NCBI RefSeq assembly: GCF_042651785.1
Contig: NZ_JBHSEC010000019.1
Location: 248,001 to 312,000 of the forward strand
DNA: 64,000 bases
Direction: 5' to 3'
From: Chungangia koreensis
Lineage (GTDB): Bacteria > Bacillota > Bacilli > Bacillales_A > Planococcaceae
The notes beneath the pieces were generated by a model that was not told the origin of the DNA, ran no database searches, and worked only from the letters and a program-made list of their open reading frames with translations. This document shows, in pieces, positions 1 to 8,896 of this stretch; position 1 is the first letter of the stretch, and each line of letters starts with the position of its first letter. The position numbers were made by a program, and so were the translations under genes.

Positions 1-653
1 GAAAGAGCTTCAATTGAAGAATCGGGACGCGGTCCTTCATCTACCGAAAAATCCACCGATCCATTTTCACTTTCTATCTTGACCGGAACCATCTCTTCCT
101 CATATCGGCCTTCCTCAATCGCTTGTAACGCTCGTTGATGGCTCTTCAACGCATAACGGTCCAATTCTTCCCTCGTCATTTTCCACTTCTTCGCAATCCG
201 CTCAGCAGAAAGCCCTTGGTTGATAATTTCATATTGACTTGTCAGTCGTTCACTCGGGTTTACACCTGCCATATTGGAGAACATAGGGACCCTCGTCATG
301 CTTTCCACTCCACCTGCGATGACAATATCCATATCTCCAGAGGCGATTGCCTGTGCACCGAAATGAACAGCCTGCTGACTTGAACCACATTGGCGGTCAA
401 TTGTCACACCTGGCACCTCTACTGGAAATCCAGCAATCAATGCTGCGGTCCGCGCAATATTTCCCCCTTGCTCCCCGCTCTGCGTCACACAACCTAAAAT
501 GACATCCTCTACCAGATCTTTTTGAATCTCTGCCCGTTTTACGAGCTCGTCCAACACGACGGCCGCCAATTCATCAGGTCTATAAGTTGAAAAGGTCCCT
601 TTCCTTCTGCCAACTGCCGTTCTTACTCCCCCAACAATTACGACTTCTCTCAT
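1..653 (-). CDS. Acetyl-CoA C-acyltransferase (thiolase), N-terminal part
   Basis: First 217 codons of a thiolase, cut by the window edge. Reading leftward from ATG at 653 gives MREVVIVGGVRTAVGRRKGT, the usual thiolase opening. The active-site cysteine that carries the acyl group lies in DRQCGSSQQA (Cys89), followed by GGVESMTRVPM. A ribosome site (AAGGTGG) sits just upstream. Thiolases cleave or condense acyl-CoA with CoA in beta-oxidation or acetoacetyl-CoA formation. The catalytic His and second Cys lie beyond the window, so degradative and biosynthetic types cannot be told apart. The gene diverges from the lia operon. Confidence 0.93.
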   Translation of the reverse strand, partial: MREVVIVGGVRTAVGRRKGTFSTYRPDELAAVVLDELVKRAEIQKDLVEDVILGCVTQSGEQGGNIARTAALIAGFPVEVPGVTIDRQCGSSQQAVHFGAQAIASGDMDIVIAGGVESMTRVPMFSNMAGVNPSERLTSQYEIINQGLSAERIAKKWKMTREELDRYALKSHQRALQAIEEGRYEEEMVPVKIESENGSVDFSVDEGPRPDSSIEAL

Positions 654-774
654 GCCCATCCACCTTATCCTAATATTCTAATAATTTAAATAATACAGGA
701 GTTTCTTCTTCATTTCTATTAATGGGAGTGCTCATTTCATATTTATTCTGTTGATCTCCCTTTAATTCCCCTCG

Positions 775-793
775 GACTGAAAGGAATTCAGCC
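775..793. promoter_or_regulatory. Inverted repeat upstream of liaI, candidate LiaR operator
   Basis: CTGAA-AGGAA-TTCAG is a perfect 5-bp inverted repeat with outer G/C flanks, about 95 bp before liaI. In the known Lia system the response regulator binds an inverted repeat upstream of liaI. The assignment rests only on position and symmetry. The rest of 654-885 holds no convincing gene. Confidence 0.35.
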
Positions 794-885
794 TTAAGTC
801 TTAGATGCAAATCAACTTCAGGACCGTTATAGAAAAAGCGGTGCGTTGGTAACATGAAGATACAAACGAAAGGAGGAATACCCAT

Positions 886-1233
886 ATGAAGAAATTTGGT
901 TTATTCATCATTGGAGTCATCGCAGGAATTATCGCATTAGCGAATTTAGGATCTTTACTCGGATTGGCCATTTCAGCGCTAATCGTCTATGCAGGTGTCA
1001 GTCAATATGTTAAATCGGTCACGACAGGGCCGAAAATTCTTTGGGCTTCTATTGCATTGATCGGTCTTCTCTCAGCTGCAGCTAACGTTCCAGCGTTCTT
1101 CGCCGTACTTGCCATCGCAGCGATCTACTTTGTCGTGAAGAAATGGAAAGAAGAACCCATCGTCTTAGAAGCAACGAAAACAGATGACCCTTTCATGAAT
1201 TTTGAAAAGCAATGGAATGAATTGAGTAAATAA
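886..1233 (+). CDS. liaI: LiaI-like membrane protein
   Basis: A 115-residue membrane protein with hydrophobic segments near residues 4-30, 50-68 and 70-85 and a charged C-terminal tail. It lies 12 bp before the PspA-type liaH and heads a liaIHFSR cluster. In Bacillus subtilis LiaI is the membrane anchor that recruits LiaH during envelope stress. A strong AAAGGAGG site precedes ATG 886. Sequence conservation of LiaI is weak, so the name relies mainly on gene order, size and topology. Confidence 0.8.
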   Translation: MKKFGLFIIGVIAGIIALANLGSLLGLAISALIVYAGVSQYVKSVTTGPKILWASIALIGLLSAAANVPAFFAVLAIAAIYFVVKKWKEEPIVLEATKTDDPFMNFEKQWNELSK

Positions 1234-1245
1234 GGAGGAATTAAA

Positions 1246-1893
1246 ATGACAACATTATGGAATCGTTTCAAGTACTCGGTGGAGGCTGATCTTCACTCCC
1301 TATTCGACAAAAAGGAAAAGAAAAACCCGATTGCGATGTTGAACCAATACATCCGTGAAGCTGAAAAACAAACAGGGGAAACAGGAAAGCTTTTGGAACG
1401 ACAAGGTCAATTGAAAAAAGAACTTGAGAAAGAATACACAGCCGCCAATGAGATGTTGGCTAAGCGCCTGAAGCAGCTTGAATTAGCACAAGCTTCAGGG
1501 GAAAATGACTTAGTATTTTTTGCTGAACAAGAAGTGACGGCATATAGCCAGCGAACAGAAGTGCTTTCGGAAAGCATCAGAAATGCTGGTGAAGAACTGT
1601 TCCAGTTGGAGCGGAAGTTCGAGGAAATGAAACACAAGGTGAAAGATATGAAAGTTCGCCAGCTTCAGCTAATGGGCAAGGAAAACGTGGTGCGTGCAAA
1701 CCATCGTATGGATCGCGTTTTAACACCTGAAGCTTCTGAACAAGCTGAAAAGCGTTTGGGTACCTTCAATGAGATGGAAGAGTATATCGAAAAGCTCGGT
1801 AAACAAATTGACAAAGAGCACGAAATTTCCAATATGGAACGCCGCCTTGAATCTCTTGAAAAAGTGGAAGAAAAGAAATCTGAAATTGTGTAA
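1246..1893 (+). CDS. liaH: LiaH, PspA/IM30 family envelope-stress protein
   Basis: A 215-residue, highly charged, almost wholly helical protein typical of PspA/IM30. It opens with an amphipathic stretch (LWNRFKYSVEADLHSLFDKK) followed by NPIAMLNQYIREAEKQ and long coiled coils. Family members form large oligomers that bind and protect the cytoplasmic membrane. AAGGAGG precedes the start. LiaI and LiaH are normally strongly co-induced by cell-wall antibiotics. A hairpin terminator follows directly, which would make liaIH a separate abundant transcript. Confidence 0.93.
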   Translation: MTTLWNRFKYSVEADLHSLFDKKEKKNPIAMLNQYIREAEKQTGETGKLLERQGQLKKELEKEYTAANEMLAKRLKQLELAQASGENDLVFFAEQEVTAYSQRTEVLSESIRNAGEELFQLERKFEEMKHKVKDMKVRQLQLMGKENVVRANHRMDRVLTPEASEQAEKRLGTFNEMEEYIEKLGKQIDKEHEISNMERRLESLEKVEEKKSEIV

Positions 1894-1903
1894 GATGAAT
1901 GTA

Positions 1904-1928
1904 GGGGAGAAGCATCTCCCCTTTTTTT
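1904..1928 (+). terminator. Intrinsic terminator between liaH and liaF
   Basis: GGGGAGA-AGCA-TCTCCCC followed by seven T. It likely limits read-through from strongly induced liaIH into liaFSR. Confidence 0.9.
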
Positions 1929-1958
1929 GAAATTGCGGTGCGAAGAAGGAGGTAAAAC

Positions 1959-2657
1959 ATGAATCAGGTCAAGTCAAACCATATCGCATTCTTTCTCATA
2001 GCGTTCGTGCTGATCGTATTTATCGAGTCCACGATTTTCATGAACGGCAGCATTATTTTAGTCCTTCTTGGCATCGGAATGCTCTATTACAGTTTTCGCA
2101 AACGGTCCAAAGCAGTTTTCTGGATTGGAATTTTCTTTTTAATATTGTCATTGTTTAATATGTGGAGTTTGCGGTTTTTAATCATTGCATTTTTCATCTA
2201 TGTATTAGTACGCCTTTGGAAAGGCGACCAAGTCGGGGATATCGTCAAACCGTTGTACGAACAACGGCCTCCTACGCAAAATGGCATTTGGCAGAATAAG
2301 CTATTCTCTGTCCAGAGTACTCCGTTCCACTCTTACGAATGGCAGGATTTACACGTACAAGGATTCTTCGGCAATTTAACCGTGGATGTCACTCAGACGA
2401 TTTTGCCGAAAGGGACATCCCTAATTTCCATACGCCAAGGAATCGGGAAAGTGAAAATTATCCTTCCGTATGAAGTACCAGTCCGGATCCATTACACGAC
2501 ATTACTTGGGGATGCGAAGCTATTCGGAAAAATTCAACAGCGATTATGGAACCAATCCATTCAAATGAAAGACGGCTATGAAGGAGCCGAATATCCGACT
2601 GAACTTGTTATTGCATTATCGACATGGTTCGGAGATGTCGAGGTGATTCGGAAATGA
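1959..2657 (+). CDS. liaF: LiaF, membrane inhibitor of the LiaRS system
   Basis: A 232-residue protein with four hydrophobic segments (about residues 8-30, 32-45, 50-66, 68-85) and a soluble C-terminal LiaF/VraT-type beta domain (GFFGNLTVDVTQTILPKGTS through TWFGDVEVIRK). LiaF keeps the LiaS kinase off until envelope stress. GAAGGAGG precedes the ATG. Its stop overlaps the liaS start by 4 bp, so the two are translationally coupled. B. subtilis has liaG between liaH and liaF; it is absent here. Confidence 0.9.
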   Translation: MNQVKSNHIAFFLIAFVLIVFIESTIFMNGSIILVLLGIGMLYYSFRKRSKAVFWIGIFFLILSLFNMWSLRFLIIAFFIYVLVRLWKGDQVGDIVKPLYEQRPPTQNGIWQNKLFSVQSTPFHSYEWQDLHVQGFFGNLTVDVTQTILPKGTSLISIRQGIGKVKIILPYEVPVRIHYTTLLGDAKLFGKIQQRLWNQSIQMKDGYEGAEYPTELVIALSTWFGDVEVIRK

Positions 2658-3706
2658 TGGGGTATTTCTCACGGGCAATTTTCCTTTTCATCGTCTTTAC
2701 TGCGTTAACAGCAGGGCTTCTCTCAATCTTCTGGGGGTGGTCCAACCCGGATAACTGGTCTTACCTATTGATATCCGACTATGCAGAAGTACCGCTTGGC
2801 GGGTGGATCGGGATTATCCTGATGGCTATTAGCTTAGGGCTCGCTTTATGGTACCAGCAATTAGCTCGGGCGAAAGAAAAGGAAATCGAAAGGTTGCTCC
2901 TTCCGCTCATTGACGGTGACGATCTACCAGCGGTTAAAACTACTTTTTCCAAGCGTTTCTACAAAACGGTCGATTCACTCGGCCAATTGGTCAGTACCCA
3001 AAGAAAGAGTCTCCAAAGAATTTCAAATGAACGCGCAGAAGCACAAGATAAAATTATTGAAGAACGGATTGTCCAGGAACGTCAGCGACTTGCGCGGGAA
3101 CTTCATGACTCCGTATCACAGCAATTATTTGCTGCTTCCATGCTTTTATCAGCCATGACAGAAACTGAGAAAAGCGCGAATGGAGAAGTATCAAAACCAC
3201 TTAGTCAGGTAGAGCGGATTGTCCAGCAAGCACAACTTGAAATGAGAGCTCTTCTTCTCCATCTGCGCCCTGCCGTTCTCAACAATAAAACATTGGCAGA
3301 AGGTCTGGAAGAGCTCCTGATCGAGCTTGAGCAAAAGGTCTTCTTTACGATTAAGTACAGACTCGAAGACGTTCAGCTTTCTAAAGGTGCCGAGGATCAT
3401 TTATTCCGGATTGCCCAAGAAACATTGTCTAACACCTTACGACATTCCAAAGCAAGTGAAGTGGAAGTACTTTTCGTAGAACGCGATGATTTGGCGATTT
3501 TCCGTGTACAGGACAATGGGGTTGGATTTGAACAAGGGGAAGGAAAAGCCGGTTCATATGGACTTCAAAATGTGATGGAGCGGGCCGTGGAAATCGGCGG
3601 CACTTGCCGAATCGTATCGATTCCCTCTCAAGGAACGATGGTCGAGGTGAAAATACCTGCTATAAGAGGAGATGAAAAAGATGATTCGAATACTGTTAGT
3701 GGATGA
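2654..3706 (+). CDS. liaS: LiaS sensor histidine kinase
   Basis: A 350-residue intramembrane-sensing kinase. Two membrane helices (about residues 5-25 and 48-66) flank a very short outside loop. A coiled coil leads to a HisKA_3 dimer domain with the phospho-acceptor in RELHDSVSQQ (His151). A HATPase domain follows, with N-box QETLSNTLRHS, DNGVGF and GSYGLQNVMERA. ATG 2654 is chosen because it overlaps the liaF stop (ATGA) and follows AGGTG. The open frame extends ten codons further up, but those overlap liaF without a good ribosome site. Confidence 0.92.
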   Translation: MMGYFSRAIFLFIVFTALTAGLLSIFWGWSNPDNWSYLLISDYAEVPLGGWIGIILMAISLGLALWYQQLARAKEKEIERLLLPLIDGDDLPAVKTTFSKRFYKTVDSLGQLVSTQRKSLQRISNERAEAQDKIIEERIVQERQRLARELHDSVSQQLFAASMLLSAMTETEKSANGEVSKPLSQVERIVQQAQLEMRALLLHLRPAVLNNKTLAEGLEELLIELEQKVFFTIKYRLEDVQLSKGAEDHLFRIAQETLSNTLRHSKASEVEVLFVERDDLAIFRVQDNGVGFEQGEGKAGSYGLQNVMERAVEIGGTCRIVSIPSQGTMVEVKIPAIRGDEKDDSNTVSG

Positions 3707-4313
3707 CCATGAAATGGTCCGTATCGGGGTGTCCGCATACTTGCAAGCTCAGCCTGATATGGAGGTGGTCGGAGAAGCAGTAAATGGCAAGGAAGCTGTA
3801 GAACTTGCATTACAATTGAAACCTGACATTATACTGATGGATATGGTCATGCCTATCATGAACGGAGCAGAAGCTACCAAGGAAATCATCTCCAAGTGGC
3901 CGGAGGCAAAGGTGATGATCGTTACAAGCTTCTTGGAGGATGACAAAGTATATCCTGCCCTTGAAGCTGGAGCTGTCAGCTATTTGCTGAAAACCTCCAA
4001 AGCGTCACAAATTGCGGAAGCCATCAGAGGAACATTGGACGGCCGCCCGGTATTGGAACCCGAAGTGACTAATAAAATGATGCACCGCATGCGTTCAGGG
4101 AATGAGCACTCCCTACATGAAGACCTGACAGAACGCGAATTTGAAGTGCTACTTCTGATAGCGAAAGGGAAATCGAATCAGGAAATTGCAGATGAGCTTT
4201 TCATTGCCCTCAAAACGGTTAAAACCCATGTCAGTAACATCCTGTCCAAGTTGGATGTGCAAGACCGTACACAAGCAGTCATCTACGCGTTTCAGAATAA
4301 CTTGGCAGAATGA
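3681..4313 (+). CDS. liaR: LiaR response regulator (NarL/FixJ family)
   Basis: A 210-residue regulator: receiver domain (MIRILLVDDHEMVRIG; phospho-acceptor Asp54 in ILMDMVMP) plus a LuxR-type DNA-binding domain (LTEREFEVLLLIAKGKSNQEIADELFIALKTVKTHV). Phosphorylated LiaR activates liaIH. The ATG at 3681 is preferred because GAGGAG lies 9 bp upstream; an ATG at 3672 abuts that site. It overlaps liaS by 26 bp. A modular repeat and terminator follow in the same transcript. Confidence 0.93.
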   Translation: MIRILLVDDHEMVRIGVSAYLQAQPDMEVVGEAVNGKEAVELALQLKPDIILMDMVMPIMNGAEATKEIISKWPEAKVMIVTSFLEDDKVYPALEAGAVSYLLKTSKASQIAEAIRGTLDGRPVLEPEVTNKMMHRMRSGNEHSLHEDLTEREFEVLLLIAKGKSNQEIADELFIALKTVKTHVSNILSKLDVQDRTQAVIYAFQNNLAE

Positions 4314-4317
4314 AGGC

Positions 4318-4503
4318 CAACAGGACGTTGGTCACAAAGGCGTTGTCGCAGGACGCGACGTATTTAGCCTTTGTTCCCCAAACAGGACGTTGGTCACAAA
4401 GGCGTTGCCAAATCACTGCCTGAATCCGCTTCCCAGCAATTTTGCGACGAGCGAAGCGGTGGAGCAGCTTGGACGCGGCGTACTTAGCCTTTGCTCCCCA
4501 ACT
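4318..4503 (+). repeat. Modular structured repeat, locus A (one short and one long unit)
   Basis: Two units follow liaR. The short unit holds a hairpin CAAC-AGGAC-GTTG (4318-4330), then a helix ACAAAGGC (4334-4341) pairing with GCCTTTGT (4367-4374), which encloses a hairpin GTCGC-AGGAC-GCGAC (4345-4359). The long unit (about 4380-4503) repeats the plan (ACAAAGGC 4396-4403 with GCCTTTGC 4487-4494) and carries an insert of about 60 bp (4408-4470) ending in GCGAAGCGGTGGAGCAG. The same insert occurs inverted at 38.9-39.05 kb. A terminator lies 9 bp further on in the same direction. Confidence 0.85.
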
Positions 4504-4511
4504 ACAATCTT

Positions 4512-4549
4512 AAAGCCCCGTATCTTCTTTAAGAATACGGGGCTTTTAC
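4512..4549 (+). terminator. Terminator of liaFSR plus repeat
   Basis: AAAGCCCCGTAT / ATACGGGGCTTT stem with an 11-nt loop and a T-rich tail. It ends the transcript that carries liaR and the repeat. Confidence 0.88.
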
Positions 4550-4559
4550 TTCTTTTCTA

Positions 4560-5027
4560 TTAGTTGCAATTCACATTATTCAACACATGAATGACACCTG
4601 CATGAATTCCTTCATGCCAAATTGCAAATTGGAGAAGAGATTCGGCATCTACCATACTGTGAAAATCTCCAATTTCCATTGCCTTTGGAAGAAGTTGCTC
4701 CATCTTATCCTCGAGAAAATGAATGATTCGATCCGGCTGATTCTTCAATTCTTCTAAGATATCATCTTCAGACGGTGGTGCTTCCTCCCATGAAGCAGGA
4801 CTGGTTCCGCTCATGAAAAACGGGAACCAATCAGGTCGTACAGGTTCGTAGGTTGGATCGATTTGAAGGACGAAATTCTCCATCGATACAAAAACATGGC
4901 CCGCATTCCATCGAACTGTGTTGTTTACTCCCTCAGGTTGAAGATCCCATTTTGGCCCTTCCGTATTGGCTAACTTGCCCAAAGTATAGATTCGTGTAAA
5001 TTTCAGTTGATTCAATGTTGTATTCAT
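4560..5027 (-). CDS. DinB-superfamily protein
   Basis: A 155-residue protein with the DinB four-helix metal-binding pattern: His44 in RWNAGHVFVS, then His138 and His142 in WHEGIHAG. These three histidines usually bind a divalent metal. Family members include thiol-dependent transferases and damage-induced proteins of unknown role, so the substrate is unknown. An AAGGAGAA site precedes ATG 5027. It converges on the lia operon across its terminator. Confidence 0.8.
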   Translation of the reverse strand: MNTTLNQLKFTRIYTLGKLANTEGPKWDLQPEGVNNTVRWNAGHVFVSMENFVLQIDPTYEPVRPDWFPFFMSGTSPASWEEAPPSEDDILEELKNQPDRIIHFLEDKMEQLLPKAMEIGDFHSMVDAESLLQFAIWHEGIHAGVIHVLNNVNCN

Positions 5028-5067
5028 ATGGTTTCTCCTTCATGTATGTTTTCTCCATCAAAGACAA

Positions 5068-5092
5068 GCAGCTGTCCAAAATGACCAGCTGC
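5068..5092. terminator. Hairpin between channel gene and DinB gene
   Basis: GCAGCTG / CAGCTGC stem around a short loop with weak T-rich flanks on both sides. It probably ends the leftward channel transcript. Confidence 0.55.
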
Positions 5093-5118
5093 TTTTATCC
5101 GTTCCTTGCTCATTAGGA

Positions 5119-7032
5119 CTATTGATTGTCATCCCGGTTTTCAGTTTCATCGAATGCAGAAGTATTAGAATCTCTTTTATCGGTAAATCTTTCATTTGCG
5201 TTTTCGCGGAATTCCCCGACATTCCCTTCACCTGGATCTGTCAAAGGAAGTTCGTCCGAATGAGCACTTGTTCCATATAGATGGCTATCTGATGCTTCGT
5301 CTGTACGTGGGTTTGCATCCTTCCTTACAGTACCTGCAGGATTCATCGGATTAAAGTCCGGATCGCTTTTTTCAGGGCCGTTTGTATTTGGTCGATTAGT
5401 ATTTTGTTTATCCATCGTTTCCTCCACCTTCTCAGCGGCTTGTTGTGCGCGCTGTTCGAAATCTTTTTCTTTCAGTTTCTCTTCATATTTTTTCTGTTCC
5501 CACGCGGATTTCGAGACGTTTGAAGAAGTTAAGCTCTTTTCCATTTTCGATAGATAGCGGGACGCATGATCTTTTCCGCCGAGACCGAATGCCAATCCGA
5601 ACGCCAACGCCAGTCCACCTAATATGAGCATGAACGCTACGTTAATGATCATCGGCGCAATGCCTAATTGACTTAAAGCCATAAAGAAGGCAAAAGCCAA
5701 TATCGCATATTTTGCTACATATCGTAAAACATGAGGTGAGCCGGATGGGTCTTTCATCACAGCACCAACGAATTTTTCTGCTAAGTTCGCCAGCCAGAAT
5801 CCTACTGCTAAGATAACGACCGCTGCAATCACCATTGGCAAGTAAGCAAAGATGGCACCTGCAATGTTCATCATGAACTCAAGTTTCATTACTTGAAGAG
5901 CTTCTGAAACAAACAGCAAGATGACGATAATTTGAACTATCGTACCAATAATCTGTGCGAAGGAGAAAGGTGTTCCATCTTCGTCAGTCTGCTTTACACC
6001 CATCTTGCCGAATAACGAATCGATGCCTAAATTCTCAAGAAACAGTACTACTATACCTTTTACCCATTTTGCGACTGCTATACCCGCTAAAACTAAAAGA
6101 ATAGCAACGATAATGTTTGGAATCATAGCTAAAACTTTGTTCAGCATGTCAATCGCAGGTTCAGAAATTCCGTTTAGATCAAGCACTTCCAATGCTGAAA
6201 TCGTTACGGGTATGAGAATGAAGATAAAGGCGATCAGGCCGATGACTTTTGAAAGGCTCGTCCCTTTGAACATACCTTCTAAGTTGAATTTCTCCACTAA
6301 ACGATCAGTTCCAATTGATTGGAGGAACTTTGTAAGGATTTCTCGGACAATTTTAGCTGCAAACCATCCAATCACAAATACTAAAACCGCCCCAACAAGT
6401 TTCGGTATGAAGTTCAGGAATGCTGTCAGCATGTCTTCGAATGGGCCACTGACTCCACTAAGTCCAAGGGCATTTAAGACAGCTGGTAGGAAAAGTAATA
6501 GAATAAGATAGAATGCAATATTTGCAAGGGTTTCAAACCATTTTGCCTTATTGACATCTGCGGGAGAGGTGCCAGTCTTGGTCAGGAAACGGTTGAGGTT
6601 TAGTTTCTTTCCAGCCATGAGGATCAGTTTTTTAACGACCGTTGCCAACACCCAAGCTAAGACCAAGATTAATGCGGCCTTTAAAATTCCGATAATCGCT
6701 CCGGATAGTGATGAGTACATGGATACGAATGGCGAAGCTACCATATCTAAATCCATGATATTGAAGAATAGGACCACTGCAAAAAACAGGATGATGAAGA
6801 AGACGACTTTTGAAATAATATCTGCTATATGGGTCCTCTTTTTCTCTGGTTGTTCTGATGGACTTGCTGTTTTTGCGCCAAACCTTTCATCTACTCGATT
6901 CTTTTTCAATAACCGGTAGACTGCATTTTCAACTACCTTCGCAACTATGAACCCCACAAGGAGAATTAAAAGTCCAAGCATGAGTTCCGGAAGCCAGTTC
7001 ATGATTCGTGTATCGTAGTATTCATTAAACAT
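5119..7032 (-). CDS. Mechanosensitive-channel-like protein with repeated TM helices (CmpX type)
   Basis: A 637-residue membrane protein built from about four repeats of a TM-helix module (for example LIGVVLVFVIGWFAAKIVREIL and PNIIVAILLVLAGIAVAKWVKG), each a glycine-rich helix followed by a basic loop. This is the conserved-TM-helix family related to MscS. A final glycine-rich segment (ILGGLALAFGLAFGLGGKDHA) matches the MscS pore-end pattern. The C-terminal ~140 residues are charged, probably disordered and cytoplasmic. Likely roles are osmotic or envelope stress. AAGGAGG precedes the ATG. Confidence 0.8.
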   Translation of the reverse strand: MFNEYYDTRIMNWLPELMLGLLILLVGFIVAKVVENAVYRLLKKNRVDERFGAKTASPSEQPEKKRTHIADIISKVVFFIILFFAVVLFFNIMDLDMVASPFVSMYSSLSGAIIGILKAALILVLAWVLATVVKKLILMAGKKLNLNRFLTKTGTSPADVNKAKWFETLANIAFYLILLLFLPAVLNALGLSGVSGPFEDMLTAFLNFIPKLVGAVLVFVIGWFAAKIVREILTKFLQSIGTDRLVEKFNLEGMFKGTSLSKVIGLIAFIFILIPVTISALEVLDLNGISEPAIDMLNKVLAMIPNIIVAILLVLAGIAVAKWVKGIVVLFLENLGIDSLFGKMGVKQTDEDGTPFSFAQIIGTIVQIIVILLFVSEALQVMKLEFMMNIAGAIFAYLPMVIAAVVILAVGFWLANLAEKFVGAVMKDPSGSPHVLRYVAKYAILAFAFFMALSQLGIAPMIINVAFMLILGGLALAFGLAFGLGGKDHASRYLSKMEKSLTSSNVSKSAWEQKKYEEKLKEKDFEQRAQQAAEKVEETMDKQNTNRPNTNGPEKSDPDFNPMNPAGTVRKDANPRTDEASDSHLYGTSAHSDELPLTDPGEGNVGEFRENANERFTDKRDSNTSAFDETENRDDNQ

Positions 7033-7106
7033 CTACAAAGAACCTCCTTCTAAGCAACTTTCTAACCTATTCCTAAAAAGAGGAGATTCTAAACCTATTG
7101 CCTTCC

Positions 7107-8126
7107 TTATCGTACTGATTCTTTAAACTTCTCGTTGTGCTCCCCATCACCAAACGTTACAACAATATCCCCTGTCTTGAATTGTTCATCTGGCTTAGGA
7201 TTATTAATCATGTTATCGCCTCTTTTGATCGCCACGATCGTCACTCCATATTTTCGACGGATCCCTAACTCGGAAATGGACTTCCCGACTACATGCGAAT
7301 CTTCTCCCACTGTTGATTCCTCAATGGCGAAGTTCTTTTCATTTTCCTGTATCAAATAATTCACATAGTCGACACCTGCCGGCTTTAGCACGGATAACAC
7401 CAGCTCACGTCCGCCGATTGTGGAAGGGTTCACGACTTTTGATACACCTGCTTTTTTTAATACATCAGTGGAGTCTTCTCTTTCAACTCTCGAGACGATT
7501 TCAATTTTTTCATTGATGCCTTTTGCTGTTAGGGTAATAAACACATTATCCGAATCGTTATGCATAGCTGCGATTAACCCGCGTGCTTTATCCACACTCG
7601 CTTTCTCCAATATGGAGCGTTGAGTTGGGTCACCGATAATGCGCAGCACCCCTCTGTCCAGTACATTAAGCAGCTCTTCTTCATTATCATGAATAAAAAC
7701 AGCTTGTATATCTTGGTCTTTCAGTTGGTGATACACTTGTTGGCCGACCCGTCCAAAACCGCACACAATAATATGATCTTCCAAATTGTCAATTGTATGT
7801 TCCATCCGCTTATTCCACACCTTTTCTGATAATTGATGTTCAATAATATAAGAGGCGACCGCACCAAATGCGTAGGACACGATCGCAAAACCGATTGGAA
7901 TAATGATGAGGGCAAAGGTTTTCCCTACCTCCGTTTCAGGCACAATATCTCCATAACCAACCGTCAATAATGAAATTATCGTCATCCAAAAGGCATCAAA
8001 AAAGCTAAGGTTCTCCAGGTACTTGAACCCCATCGTCGCAATTATGACCAGTAAGACAAGCCAGCTGACAGATAAAATAATATGTCTAAATTTGAGCCGT
8101 ATTTCGCTCCAATCCATCCTATTCAT
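7107..8126 (-). CDS. Potassium channel with RCK (TrkA) domains
   Basis: A 339-residue single-pore K+ channel of the MthK/YugO type. Membrane helix 15-33, pore helix and selectivity filter TVGYGD (residues 55-60), second helix 68-92, then an RCK_N Rossmann domain (HIIVCGFGRVGQQV, around 117-130) and a RCK_C domain ending in GDIVVTFGDGEHNEKF. The RCK ring gates the pore in response to a nucleotide or ion. An AAGGTG site precedes ATG 8126. It is read in the same direction as the TM-repeat channel, 74 bp downstream. Confidence 0.92.
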   Translation of the reverse strand: MNRMDWSEIRLKFRHIILSVSWLVLLVIIATMGFKYLENLSFFDAFWMTIISLLTVGYGDIVPETEVGKTFALIIIPIGFAIVSYAFGAVASYIIEHQLSEKVWNKRMEHTIDNLEDHIIVCGFGRVGQQVYHQLKDQDIQAVFIHDNEEELLNVLDRGVLRIIGDPTQRSILEKASVDKARGLIAAMHNDSDNVFITLTAKGINEKIEIVSRVEREDSTDVLKKAGVSKVVNPSTIGGRELVLSVLKPAGVDYVNYLIQENEKNFAIEESTVGEDSHVVGKSISELGIRRKYGVTIVAIKRGDNMINNPKPDEQFKTGDIVVTFGDGEHNEKFKESVR

Positions 8127-8246
8127 CCCAACACCTTCTAACTAAGGTTTCTCTCCTCAAAATACCCTTTATCCGAAACAAATAATCTATCAAGAACCTC
8201 ATCATTCATTCCTTCGTCATGATTAAAAACGGAAAGAGGGAAACTG

Positions 8247-8894
8247 TTGAAAAAATCAGCTTTAATCCTTTCAATCATATGTATTTTCTTCCTCCTTTGG
8301 ATCGAGCAAGGGATCGGTGTAGCTTATATTGTGAAAACTGCTGCAAAAGTTGTGCTTTTTCTGTTCGTTCCATTGCTTTTATTCAAAAAACGAGGATTGG
8401 ATTTCCTATCATTTAGAAAAACTGACCGAAAAGCAATTAGGATGGCGGTTGTTTCAGGATTTTCCATTATGCTTCTGATCATCGGTGCATTTATAATTGT
8501 GAAATCCTTCATCGATACGGACTCATTGTTACTGGATTTACAAACACGAGTAGGGGTGACGGGCGCGATTTACCCGTTCGTAGCTTTATACATATTGTTT
8601 GGGAATTCGTTCTTGGAGGAATTCTTCTTCCGAGGTTTTTTAACGGGGGCTTTTCAGGGATCTAAAATGAGGTGGATTCTCCCTCCTCTGTTTTTTGCGG
8701 TCTATCACATAGCGATTTTCCTTCCTTGGTTTACTCTCCCAGTGCTCTTGCTTGCCTTAGCGGGGTTATGGATTGGTGGATATATCTTCCAGTGGATCAA
8801 TGAAAAAAGCGGTACGATTCTTCCATCATGGATTATTCACATGTTCGCAGATTTAGGAATTTTATTTGTCGGGGCTTACTTGTTTTATTTCTAA
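8247..8894 (+). CDS. CPBP-family intramembrane metalloprotease
   Basis: A 215-residue multi-pass protein of the CPBP (Abi/CAAX-protease) family. Its motif FLEEFFFRGF gives the catalytic pair Glu124-Glu125 and Arg129; later motifs are YHIAIFLPW and WIIHMFADLG with two further conserved His. In other species such proteases process prenylated or bacteriocin-related peptides; the substrate here is unknown. The start is TTG at 8247, placed by the upstream GAGGG. Confidence 0.85.
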   Translation: MKKSALILSIICIFFLLWIEQGIGVAYIVKTAAKVVLFLFVPLLLFKKRGLDFLSFRKTDRKAIRMAVVSGFSIMLLIIGAFIIVKSFIDTDSLLLDLQTRVGVTGAIYPFVALYILFGNSFLEEFFFRGFLTGAFQGSKMRWILPPLFFAVYHIAIFLPWFTLPVLLLALAGLWIGGYIFQWINEKSGTILPSWIIHMFADLGILFVGAYLFYF

Positions 8895-8896
8895 TA

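Noticed and set aside
670..885. 71-residue leftward frame upstream of liaI
   Set aside because: No ribosome site, atypical composition, and it covers the liaI promoter region and ribosome site on the other strand.
4186..4563. 125-residue frame across the end of liaR and the repeat
   Set aside because: It begins inside liaR in another frame and continues through the structured repeat; not protein-like.
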